This document shows positions 1 through 5,712 of a DNA stretch of 6,379 bases, one piece after another. The stretch lies in the NCBI GenBank assembly GCA_902495025.1, contig CABUWB010000116.1, positions 1 through 6,379 on the forward strand. Direction: 5' to 3'. The DNA comes from an uncultured Eubacteriales bacterium (lineage in GTDB: Bacteria > Bacillota > Clostridia > Lachnospirales > CAG-274). How positions within the stretch are numbered: position 1 is the stretch's first letter; each line of letters starts with the position of its first letter. The translations under genes were made by a program, and so were the position numbers. The notes under the pieces were generated by a model. That model had not been told where the DNA came from and did no database searches. It saw only the letters and a program-made list of their open reading frames with translations.

Positions 1-174
1 GCCCATATCCGTTGAAATAAGCCACTTGGCGCAGGCGTCATTTGCACTTGCAGCCTCGCCTGTAATGCCTGCCGCCTCATAGCATACACGCACAAACCTC
101 TGGCAGTAGTTGTCGTAGCTGTGCGAGCCTTTCAGCGAATATGCCTTTTCCAGAATTATATCAAGCTGACTCAT
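1..174 (-). CDS. Phage tail-associated cell wall hydrolase, NlpC/P60- or CHAP-like, N-terminal part
   Basis: This gene starts at an ATG at 174-172 and runs off the left edge, so only the first 58 residues are visible. A GGGGGAGG ribosome binding site lies just upstream, in the 12-base gap after the LysM gene. The visible part has a helical start (MSQLDIILEKAYSLKGSHSY) followed by YCQRFVRVCYEAAGI at residues 23-37. A Cys at the start of a helix followed by a Phe-Val pair is the usual look of the catalytic Cys in NlpC/P60 and CHAP peptidases, so Cys24 is the likely nucleophile. The partner His and the third residue would lie off-window. In PBSX-like phages a hub or hydrolase gene follows the LysM gene, which fits. 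The probable role is local peptidoglycan cleavage by the tail tip during injection. A free endolysin is less likely because the gene sits inside the tail operon. NlpC/P60 and CHAP cannot be told apart from this fragment. Confidence 0.72.
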   Translation of the reverse strand, partial: MSQLDIILEKAYSLKGSHSYDNYCQRFVRVCYEAAGITGEAASANDACAKWLISTDMG

Positions 175-186
175 TTATCCTCCCCC

Positions 187-846
187 TTACAGAATAAGTG
201 TTTCTCCCTCAAAGATATATCTTCCGCTTTCAGAACAGGCAAGCCCATGCGCCCTTGCGGCACTCTCTATTGCCTGTTCATTTTTCCCGTACAGCTCCAT
301 ATACCTTGCACCGTCGCCATAGCACCTTTTTGCAATAGTCCACAGCGTATCACCCTCGCTTATAACTACACTTTGCGGCACACTCCTTTCACTGCCAAGT
401 GCTGCCGCCTTAGCAGAGCCGTTATTTTCAATTACTCTTGTTGCGTAGTCGGAATACTGCCTTAACACAATTTCACAGGTAATATCACCGCCGTTCAGAG
501 CCTCCTCATTAAAGGAAAGCTCATCAATAACACAGGCAATATCAGTTGAGGCACGTCCGCCATACCTCAGCACCCTGAACCACAGCGGCTTTGCCTCCGC
601 CTTCATACCCCTTAATGCCTTGGCAAAAAACAAACCGTCCTTAAAACCGCCCTCATAAACCGAAAAAGGATACTCACACATAGGCAGCAGCGCCGAAAAC
701 CTTATCTCGCAAAGCCCCGGCATTTTTGGCATACTTACCTCGCTGCCGTCAATAAGGCTTAACACCCTGTTGTTGTTTTTGTCCTTAAACTCAACGGCTG
801 AGGGCGTAACAGGCAGCAGCAGACCCCCTAAATAAAATAAATACAT
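187..846 (-). CDS. LysM-domain baseplate/hub protein, XkdP-like
   Basis: The product is 219 residues, close to the size of PBSX XkdP. The N-terminal part (residues 1 to about 145) follows the pattern of this tail family: a start with FYLGGLLLPVTPS, then MPKMPGLCEIRFSALLP, then a region ending in an LRQYSDYATR segment. Residues 160-219 form a LysM-like module with VVISEGDTLWTIAKRCYGDG at its start and GETLIL at its end. LysM folds bind glycan, and in contractile phages such proteins (compare T4 gp53) sit at the hub-wedge junction or tube end. The hydrophobic start is part of the family fold and not a convincing signal peptide. The ATG lies 6 bases after the stop of the frameshifted chaperone product, and an AGAGGTAGG stretch serves as ribosome binding site. 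In PBSX-like operons the tape measure gene normally sits directly upstream; here it does not. Confidence 0.85.
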   Translation of the reverse strand: MYLFYLGGLLLPVTPSAVEFKDKNNNRVLSLIDGSEVSMPKMPGLCEIRFSALLPMCEYPFSVYEGGFKDGLFFAKALRGMKAEAKPLWFRVLRYGGRASTDIACVIDELSFNEEALNGGDITCEIVLRQYSDYATRVIENNGSAKAAALGSERSVPQSVVISEGDTLWTIAKRCYGDGARYMELYGKNEQAIESAARAHGLACSESGRYIFEGETLIL

Positions 847-852
847 AAAAAC

Positions 853-1421
853 CTACCTCTCACTTTCTCTTATTTTTTCAACCGCCGCCGCAACAAACGC
901 CTTTTCATACTCGTCCATCTGTGCATATACGGAGGGCGTCCAGTGAAAGTATTTCATACAGTAGACTGCATAAACACTGTCGCTGTCCCCTCCGTCAATC
1001 AGTTTTTTGCCGCATCCACCTTATCCTTAAACGGTGTAAAGCCCAGCATACCGTACACAAAGTCGGCAAAGGCTGCATATTCGGCAGGGCTGTCAATCAT
1101 ATCCTTTAACAGCTCACAGGGTGTGTATACCCCGTAGCTGTCCTGAAGCTGTGCATTTAAAAGATTAGGCTCCACCACGCTTGCAGCAAGCAGCTTGTCC
1201 ATATACTCCGCCGTATCAAGCCTCTCATGTATAACGCCGTTTCTGCCCTCGCTCTGATGTATGCACTCCCTTTTTATATCCTCACACTGCGAGGTTGTAA
1301 GGTATCTTATCTCCCATAAGGCGGGCTTGCCGTCCTCACCTGTAATAGATGAGGCGGCAGGATAAAACACATTCTCCCTCGCAGCCTTGTTAGTTTTTAA
1401 AAATCTTTCAAGTCCGCTCAT
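853..1421 (-). CDS. Tail assembly chaperone, -1 frameshift fusion (gpGT-type product)
   Basis: Zero-frame translation ends at 999, but the -1 frame stays open from the slippery site to a TAG at 855-853. It adds 49 residues for a total of 189. The added part reads LIDGGDSDS, then YCMKYFHWTPSVYAQMD, then EYEKAFVAAAVEKIRESER. An HWTPSxYxxMDExExAF-type helix is typical of the T-part of tail chaperones. No good start codon with a ribosome binding site opens this stretch on its own: the only internal ATG, at 957, lies inside the conserved part. Frameshifting is therefore the simplest explanation. In lambda the ratio of G to GT matters for tail assembly; G coats the tape measure and T recruits tube subunits. 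That role is transferred here by family analogy. Confidence 0.8.
999..1421 (-). CDS. Tail assembly chaperone, XkdN-like (unshifted gpG-type product)
   Basis: The 140-residue product resembles XkdN-family tail assembly chaperones. Recognisable parts are GKPALWEIRYLTTSQCEDIKR (about residues 31-51), then DKLLAASVVEPNLLNAQLQD in the middle, then SYGVYTPCELLKDM and a C-terminal stretch ending VDAAKN. In lambda-like systems such proteins coat the tape measure during tail assembly and are not in the mature virion. The ATG at 1421 has GAGGTG as ribosome binding site five bases upstream, just after the stop of the tube gene (11-base gap). The gene ends at a TGA (1001-999) directly after the slippery heptamer A AAA AAC, so this is the short form and a longer fusion is expected too. 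Its usual client, the tape measure protein, is not encoded next to it. Confidence 0.88.
   Translation of the reverse strand: MSGLERFLKTNKAARENVFYPAASSITGEDGKPALWEIRYLTTSQCEDIKRECIHQSEGRNGVIHERLDTAEYMDKLLAASVVEPNLLNAQLQDSYGVYTPCELLKDMIDSPAEYAAFADFVYGMLGFTPFKDKVDAAKN
1002..1008 (-). promoter_or_regulatory. Programmed -1 ribosomal frameshift site, A AAA AAC
   Basis: Read on the minus strand, the zero-frame codons are GCA AAA AAC TGA. The heptamer A AAA AAC fits the X XXY YYZ slippery rule, with the zero-frame stop directly after it. A -1 slip continues into a frame that is open for 49 codons and reads like a tail chaperone T-domain. A Shine-Dalgarno-like GGAGGGG at 993-987 lies downstream of the slip site, so it cannot act as the usual upstream stimulator. 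Only a weak five-pair stem (980-976 with 962-958) is visible further downstream, so I see no clear stimulatory structure. Confidence 0.82.
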
Positions 1422-1432
1422 GGCTTCACCTC

Positions 1433-1906
1433 TTAAAGCATACCGTCAAGTATGTCAAAGCTCTCGGGTATTTTAAAGTCCTCAAAGGTAAAGTCCATTT
1501 CCTCGTCAAGGTACTCGCCCTTGGCGTCAAACTTGGCAATCACACCACCATTCATATTGCAGTCGGTAAGCACCACCGTCTGTCTGCCTGCGGCAGAGGT
1601 AGGGTCCTCGTTGCTAATCTGAATGTCAAAATAAATGTCCTCGCCTGTTTTCTTGTACTTAACCATAAGCTCTCTGAAAACCGATGTGTTGTAGTGGAAC
1701 ACCGCCTTGCCGCTGCCGCTCCAGCCGCTTGCCTTGTTGCCCATACCCGTTTTGCCAAGGATAGGCACCTTTGTTTTGTTCTTCTCAAACTTAGCCTCCA
1801 GATTGATAGCCTGCATAAAGTTGTAGCGGTTGCCCTCAATAGTAACAAAACACTCCGCCAGCTTGGCACAAAGCGTATCCCTTGCTCTCATTACAGCATT
1901 ACTCAT
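1433..1906 (-). CDS. Tail tube protein, XkdM-like (DUF2001)
   Basis: The 157-residue product matches the size and pattern of contractile-tail tube proteins of the XkdM family. It has VTIEGNRYNFMQAINLEAKF near residues 21-40, KVPILGKTGMGNKASGWSGS after it, then the GKAVFHYNTSVFRELMVKY segment, and an acidic end. The tube is the inner channel through which DNA passes; subunits stack as hexameric rings inside the sheath. The ATG at 1906 has GAGGGGG upstream, overlapping the 17-base gap after the sheath gene. Sheath followed directly by tube is the standard order in PBSX-type phages, diffocins and related contractile tails. The gene is intact, with no sign of decay. Confidence 0.92.
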   Translation of the reverse strand: MSNAVMRARDTLCAKLAECFVTIEGNRYNFMQAINLEAKFEKNKTKVPILGKTGMGNKASGWSGSGKAVFHYNTSVFRELMVKYKKTGEDIYFDIQISNEDPTSAAGRQTVVLTDCNMNGGVIAKFDAKGEYLDEEMDFTFEDFKIPESFDILDGML

Positions 1907-1923
1907 AATATCTTACCCCCTCT

Positions 1924-3219
1924 TTATTCAACGGTAACTGTCATATACAGCTTACCCATGGCACTTACAATGCTGACAGCGTCATTAATCACAACAGCCC
2001 TCTTTGTATCACCTCTTGCAACGGTAATATCCTCCTCGTCAAAGTCCTCAATTGCCCTGATGTCGCTAAGCTGCTGATGATGCTTTACAATATCGCTCCA
2101 AAGGCTTGTTCTGCCTGCATTGTCGTTAGGCACAACACCTAAATAGCGTGTATTAAAAATATCCGCAATATCGTTTGCAATTCTGTCGCATACCCTTATT
2201 GTCTGGTTGTCGGCAAAAGCGTCGCTCTTGGTGTCGCTGTAGGTAACAAGGCTGTTAATATCGGCAAGCACCCTGAGCTTTCCGCTTACATTGTGCAGCA
2301 TAAACTCGCCTGCCTTAATGGCACTTTCAAGCTGACTCTGCGTATAGTCAGCGTCAATATCAAGCTCGCCGTCATAAACCCTGTTAAGTGCCGACTTGTT
2401 AATCTCACAGCCTGCCATAAGACCCGATACCCAGTAAACAAGCGCAGCCGCATTATCGCCTGCCGCAGTATTGCCCACATTGATAACGCCCTCATAATCG
2501 GCAGACTTATTGTAAACAACGCACTGTATTTTAGCGCCCACCTCATCTCTCATTCTCTTTGTATAGGAGATGTAGAGAGCCTTTGTTTCCTCGTCGGTTA
2601 CAGGGCAGCAAAGCACGTTGTAGCTGTAGCTTTCAGCCCTGTCGAGAAACTCCTGGTGTTTAAGTCCCGTAGCCTCGCCGTTAGCACCGCCTGTAAGCGG
2701 AACGCCTGCCTGTGCCGAAAGCTCTGCCGAGGCAATAAAGCTTACATACTCATTTGCTGTCAGCTCCTCTGCACTGCTCACGCTCTGTCTGTCAACCTCG
2801 TTTCCGTCAAGCCTTGTAATAACATCAAAGCCGCCGTCTACTCTCTCCTCAATGGCAATAGTGATGTCGTTGCCCCTTACACCGCTGTAAAGTGCCTGTG
2901 CAAACTCATTTTCAGCCTTGCTGCCGCCGCTGTTAAGACGATAGCAGTAAACCGTTTTTGCATTTAAAAACAGCTCCCTTAAATACACAAGCTTTTCACT
3001 TGTGTAGGCATAGCCAAATAACTGCTGCGAGTTAGTCTGAAAATCACCTGCCGTTACCTCAAAAATTCTGTCCTCAATACCCCAGTCAAGGCTAAGACCG
3101 ACAGCGGCATAGCCTCTCTCGCCAACCTGTGCATTAGCCCTTGCCGCCGACACAAAGTTGATATAAGCACCCGGCAGCACCTTGTTCTGTGTTAAAAATG
3201 TACCTCCGCCTAAAGCCAT
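1924..3219 (-). CDS. Contractile tail sheath protein, XkdK-like
   Basis: The 431-residue product looks like a complete sheath protein of the XkdK group. It opens with GGGTFLTQNKVLPGAYINF, the typical start in which a free N-terminal strand links neighbouring subunits. A central region follows with YSYNVLCCPVTDEETKALY and YTKRMRDEVGAKIQCVVYN. The C-terminal part carries SLVTYSDTKSDAFADNQTIR and VCDRIANDIADIFNTRYLG, as expected for the conserved sheath C-terminal domain. Sheath subunits form hexameric rings around the tube and contract to drive it through the envelope. The ATG at 3219 has a strong AGGAGG (3233-3228) eight bases away. This gene defines the tail as contractile (myovirus morphology, or a tail-derived device). 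All conserved blocks are in one frame, so it is likely functional. Confidence 0.95.
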   Translation of the reverse strand: MALGGGTFLTQNKVLPGAYINFVSAARANAQVGERGYAAVGLSLDWGIEDRIFEVTAGDFQTNSQQLFGYAYTSEKLVYLRELFLNAKTVYCYRLNSGGSKAENEFAQALYSGVRGNDITIAIEERVDGGFDVITRLDGNEVDRQSVSSAEELTANEYVSFIASAELSAQAGVPLTGGANGEATGLKHQEFLDRAESYSYNVLCCPVTDEETKALYISYTKRMRDEVGAKIQCVVYNKSADYEGVINVGNTAAGDNAAALVYWVSGLMAGCEINKSALNRVYDGELDIDADYTQSQLESAIKAGEFMLHNVSGKLRVLADINSLVTYSDTKSDAFADNQTIRVCDRIANDIADIFNTRYLGVVPNDNAGRTSLWSDIVKHHQQLSDIRAIEDFDEEDITVARGDTKRAVVINDAVSIVSAMGKLYMTVTVE

Positions 3220-3232
3220 AAATTATCCCTCC

Positions 3233-3409
3233 TCAATTAATTTTTCTGCTTAAATATCTTGTTATTTTTCTGTTAAGTGCCTTTTCACTGCACCTTTCAC
3301 CCTCTGGTATAAGCGCATATATAATATCCGCATAGTCCTTAAAATTGTCATTTGCCGCAAGCTGCTCCCTTGTAAAAACAGCCTCTTTTGCATTTTCCTC
3401 CAAAATCAT
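3233..3409 (-). CDS. Small YqzN/YkzM-like phage protein (58 aa)
   Basis: This short gene starts at ATG 3409-3407, overlaps the tail terminator stop by four bases (ATGA), and ends at TGA 3235-3233. GGAGG lies immediately upstream, within the end of the terminator gene. The protein has 58 residues: a charged start, then VFTREQLAANDNFKDYADII, then YALIPEGERCSEKALNRKIT, and a basic end (RYLSRKIN). This pattern (T-K/R-E-Q-L, a D-I/L helix, then a basic C-terminal helix) matches my recollection of the YqzN/YkzM proteins encoded just before the sheath gene in the B. subtilis PBSX and skin elements. Position and translational coupling support a real gene. Its molecular role is not established; a structural or assembly role next to the sheath is inference. 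Confidence 0.8.
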   Translation of the reverse strand: MILEENAKEAVFTREQLAANDNFKDYADIIYALIPEGERCSEKALNRKITRYLSRKIN

Positions 3410-3840
3410 TCCTCCTTGCCAAGTCCTGTCAGCGTGTACTCCTGCATAAGCTCCCTATCTTCCTTGTTATCCGTCTTTCTTACAAAAAAGCCGAATTTAA
3501 GCTCCGATGTCATACTCTCCTTATCCATTGTATGTCTGCACTCACTGCACCGCAGCGGTGCGCCGTCCACGTCAATTATCTGCGTACACAGCGACACCCT
3601 CTGCGACACCTGCGCCATATCCTCATTTTTGCCCTTATACGGCGGATAATAGGTAACAAGCGCCGTACAGTCCATAAAGTACCGCTCCCCTCTGAAAAGC
3701 TCCATACCGCTCTCTTTAATTTCCACAAAAAAGCAGGGTCTTGTAAAGCGCTGTTCAATTTTTTCCGTATAAATGTGATATTCCTCACCAAATTCGCCGT
3801 TAAGCGCCCTGCAAATTCCGTCAATTATTTCATTTACCAC
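3406..3840 (-). CDS. Tail terminator/tail completion protein, DUF6838-like (XkdJ-like)
   Basis: The 144-residue product lies between head closure and sheath, the place of the tail terminator in PBSX-like phages. It begins with a helix (EIIDGICRALNGEFGEEYHI), continues with IYTEKIEQRFTRPCFFVEI and LFRGERYFMDCTALVTYYP, and ends in beta-rich sequence with ELKFGFFVRKT. This order of helix, PCFFV strand and YFxDxxxxVxYYP strand resembles terminator proteins that cap the tail end and present the neck surface. The only plausible start is GTG at 3840, eight bases after the previous stop, with GAGGTG as a somewhat distant binding site (11 bases). Translation is probably coupled to the upstream gene. 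PBSX-type operons usually have an HK97-gp10-like gene just before this one; none is present here. Confidence 0.75.
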   Translation of the reverse strand: MVNEIIDGICRALNGEFGEEYHIYTEKIEQRFTRPCFFVEIKESGMELFRGERYFMDCTALVTYYPPYKGKNEDMAQVSQRVSLCTQIIDVDGAPLRCSECRHTMDKESMTSELKFGFFVRKTDNKEDRELMQEYTLTGLGKEE

Positions 3841-3848
3841 AGCTTATC

Positions 3849-4220
3849 TTACACCTCGCTTTCCTCGGGCACTGCGCCAACCTCAATATGATGTCTGTAC
3901 CTCACTGGCTCTGTTGTGCTTTTAAGACGGTACACAATGCCATTCTGCCTAACACGCAGTATACTGCCCGCCCTTACATTAACCTCAGGCGGCAAAAACA
4001 CCCTCACATTAAGTACGTTATCGTTTTTGTGTGCTCCGCCGCCTGCACTTTTAAAGAGCGAGTAGCTTTCTCTGCCCGAAAACACCAGCCTGCACTCCAC
4101 ATCACTTTCCGTAAGCTCCATACTCTCCCCCGTAACCCCTCTGTCATCGTCAGTCTGCACCGTTTCATAAATGTCGCACCTGCCGTAAAACAGACTTAAA
4201 ATATTCTCCTTAATCCCCAT
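3849..4220 (-). CDS. Head closure/head-tail joining protein, DUF3599 (XkdH/YqbH-like)
   Basis: The 123-residue product is compatible with head closure proteins that seal the portal-connector channel and dock the tail. It starts with CDIYETVQTDDDRGVTGES, has a CRLVFSGRESYS segment around residues 43-54, then NVRVFLPPEVNVRAGSILRV and RQNGIVYRLKSTTEPVRYR, ending with HHIEVGAVPE. The C-IYE start, CRL-S strand, V-FLPPxVxVxxGS turn and xPxxYxxHxE end are the family pattern. The ATG at 4220 has GGAAGTG upstream within a 12-base gap after the connector gene. A compact beta-barrel fold as in SPP1 gp16 is expected from the family and is not shown by the sequence itself. Confidence 0.8.
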   Translation of the reverse strand: MGIKENILSLFYGRCDIYETVQTDDDRGVTGESMELTESDVECRLVFSGRESYSLFKSAGGGAHKNDNVLNVRVFLPPEVNVRAGSILRVRQNGIVYRLKSTTEPVRYRHHIEVGAVPEESEV

Positions 4221-4232
4221 AAAATCACTTCC

Positions 4233-4574
4233 TTACCAGCAAATTTTTCTGAACTTATATAAATCCGCCTCGCCTCTTGCAAGCACCGCAAGCAGGGTGT
4301 CGGCGGCAGTCCTTTCACTCCCCTCGGAGTATTCCACCTTGACATCACCCTCGGTTATTGCCTTCAGCGCACCTCTTGCGTCAAAGCCCTCCATAAGTCC
4401 GCTTGTCATTCTGTCCTTCAGATATTCGGCACAGGCCATATCCACCGCCAGATATTCAAGCTCTGCGGGTATGTAATCAAGGTTGCATACATTTTTTATA
4501 TGCTCCTCCGTTTTATTTTCGGCAAAAAGCACCGCCGCCCCGTCAGCCTCACCTACGGTAACTCCAAGCTGCAA
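4233..4574 (-). CDS. Head-tail connector protein, gp6-like (YqbG-like); start codon uncertain
   Basis: The 113-residue form is called from TTG 4574-4572, which has AAGGA seven bases upstream. It contains EEHIKNVCNLDYIPAELEYL and AVDMACAEYLKDR, an ITEGDVKVEY segment, and ends in YKFRKICW. This is the pattern of gp6-like connectors: a helical bundle that forms the ring beneath the portal. Family members usually begin with an I-x-x-I-K-x-R-L helix, and the same frame upstream of the TTG encodes IEIKDRL. That stretch has no ATG, GTG or TTG; only ATA (4595-4593) and ATT (4589-4587) are available before the in-frame stop at 4616-4614. AAAGGGG (4610-4604) lies eight bases before the ATA. The real protein may therefore be five to seven residues longer and use a rare start codon. 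The gene follows the capsid gene after an 83-base gap with a stem-loop. Confidence 0.82.
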   Translation of the reverse strand: MQLGVTVGEADGAAVLFAENKTEEHIKNVCNLDYIPAELEYLAVDMACAEYLKDRMTSGLMEGFDARGALKAITEGDVKVEYSEGSERTAADTLLAVLARGEADLYKFRKICW

Positions 4575-4636
4575 AAGCCTGTCCTTAATCTCTATAAAAT
4601 CAGCCCCTTTCTTTTAGTAAAGGTTTTTTAATAATA

Positions 4637-4659
4637 GATTTTATTTTACAAATAAAATC
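4637..4659 (-). other. AU-rich 10-pair stem-loop overlapping the capsid stop codon
   Basis: The arms 4637-4646 (GATTTTATTT) and 4650-4659 are perfect reverse complements around a three-base loop. The capsid gene stop codon (4660-4658) begins the structure. There is no T-run on the minus strand after it; the next bases are A-rich, so it does not look like a standard terminator. It may stabilise the 3' end of a processed capsid mRNA or slow entry into the connector gene. The function is inference. Confidence 0.5.
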
Positions 4660-5698
4660 AACCCTTGCTTATAATTCTTGCAATAGGCACAGCCTTGTGG
4701 TCAATGTACTGCTTTTCCTCTGCGCCGTCGTTTACAAGCTCCCAGTTAGCGCCGTTTTTAAGCTCTGCGTCGGTAGGTGATAAGGTAGCCTGACTCTTTT
4801 TGGTGTAGCTGATGCCGTAAGGAGCAAAGCACTTTCTTGTTCTTACAAAAAGCACGTCCTGACCGCCGCCGACAACAGGATTTCTGTACATCTCATAGGC
4901 ATTTTCGGCACCGATATTCTCATAATCAAACGCACCTGCGCCAAGCAGATAGGTTGTATAGGTGCTTGTGCCATCCTCGTCTGTTGCAACAGGCATACTG
5001 TCATCAATAAGCACCGCCCTGCCGTTCCACGTAGCAAGAGTTAAATCCCTGCTGATACCGTTTACATCTGTGTATTTAAGGTATTCAAGCAGATTAAGGT
5101 TTTCAAGGTTTGTAGCAACAGCAGAGTGCATAATTGCAAGCGTAAACTTGTTTTTGTTATCGCCGCAGGCCTTCTGTACCGCCTTGTTAAGCGACGCAGG
5201 CTCAATCATGCCGTCGCCCTCCGAGGTAATGTCGTAGGTGTGGCTGTCAACAAAAGCCTCGTTTTCAGCTCCCGTCATATTGAAAATACCCTCTAAAATT
5301 GAAAGTATTGTAGTCTGGTCAACACCGTCAAAATATTCGGATACCTGTGCCGCAACATTGTCCATAAAATCCGCACCGCCTGTGATGTCCTCCGCAAAGT
5401 CGCTTTCAAGCCAGGCCTGCGCCCTGCCTACAACAACCACGCCACGCTCATAGGTGTTTGTTGTGGTTGCCTCAATGTCGGTATTGCCGTCATAGTTAAG
5501 CACCTCGCCGCCTAAAAGACCGTACATGGGTACAACCGCATAGCCCGTACCCGTCTGTGAGGAGAACGCTCCTCTGATTGCACTGTTGCCCTTTAAAGCC
5601 CTGCTTTTGATAAGCTCGTTTTTCTTTAACTGCGGAATACGCTCCGTATAAGCCGCAAAAGCCTGTGGGTTAAAAGTTTTACTGTTAAATTTAGCCAT
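4658..5698 (-). CDS. Major capsid protein, HK97-fold type
   Basis: The 346-residue product is a complete major capsid protein of a type I recognise from Clostridia phages. It starts with MAKFNSKTFNPQAFAAYTER and KKNELIKSRALKGN, has ERGVVVVGRAQAWLESDFAE in the first third and ITGGADFMDNVAAQVSEYFD after it. The centre carries KFTLAIMHSAVATNLENLNL and the LATWNGRAVLIDDSMP strand-loop. The end reads YGISYTKKSQATLSPT and YIDHKAVPIARIISKG. These blocks match the order in encapsulating HK97-fold proteins: N-arm, E-loop region, P-domain, A-domain. The ATG at 5698 has AGGGAGG eight bases away, a strong site suited to high output. The gene directly follows the scaffold gene. No N-terminal delta domain of HK97 size is seen, in keeping with a separate scaffold protein. 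Confidence 0.93.
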   Translation of the reverse strand: MAKFNSKTFNPQAFAAYTERIPQLKKNELIKSRALKGNSAIRGAFSSQTGTGYAVVPMYGLLGGEVLNYDGNTDIEATTTNTYERGVVVVGRAQAWLESDFAEDITGGADFMDNVAAQVSEYFDGVDQTTILSILEGIFNMTGAENEAFVDSHTYDITSEGDGMIEPASLNKAVQKACGDNKNKFTLAIMHSAVATNLENLNLLEYLKYTDVNGISRDLTLATWNGRAVLIDDSMPVATDEDGTSTYTTYLLGAGAFDYENIGAENAYEMYRNPVVGGGQDVLFVRTRKCFAPYGISYTKKSQATLSPTDAELKNGANWELVNDGAEEKQYIDHKAVPIARIISKG

Positions 5699-5712
5699 TT
5701 AAAATTCCTCCC

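Noticed and set aside
121..465. Plus-strand frame across the LysM and hydrolase genes
   Set aside because: It is antisense to two family-supported genes and spans their junction; the content is low-grade and unrecognised.
1552..1869. 105-codon minus-strand frame inside the tube gene
   Set aside because: It is in another frame of the tube gene, rich in Arg and Ser as expected from a shifted reading, and has no independent support.
2293..2967. 224-codon plus-strand frame opposite the sheath gene
   Set aside because: It lies wholly antisense to the sheath gene, has no recognisable family or good binding site, and its length follows from the codon bias of the sheath gene.
3388..3891. 167-codon plus-strand frame opposite the tail terminator
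   Set aside because: Antisense shadow of a real gene, without a binding site or known motif.
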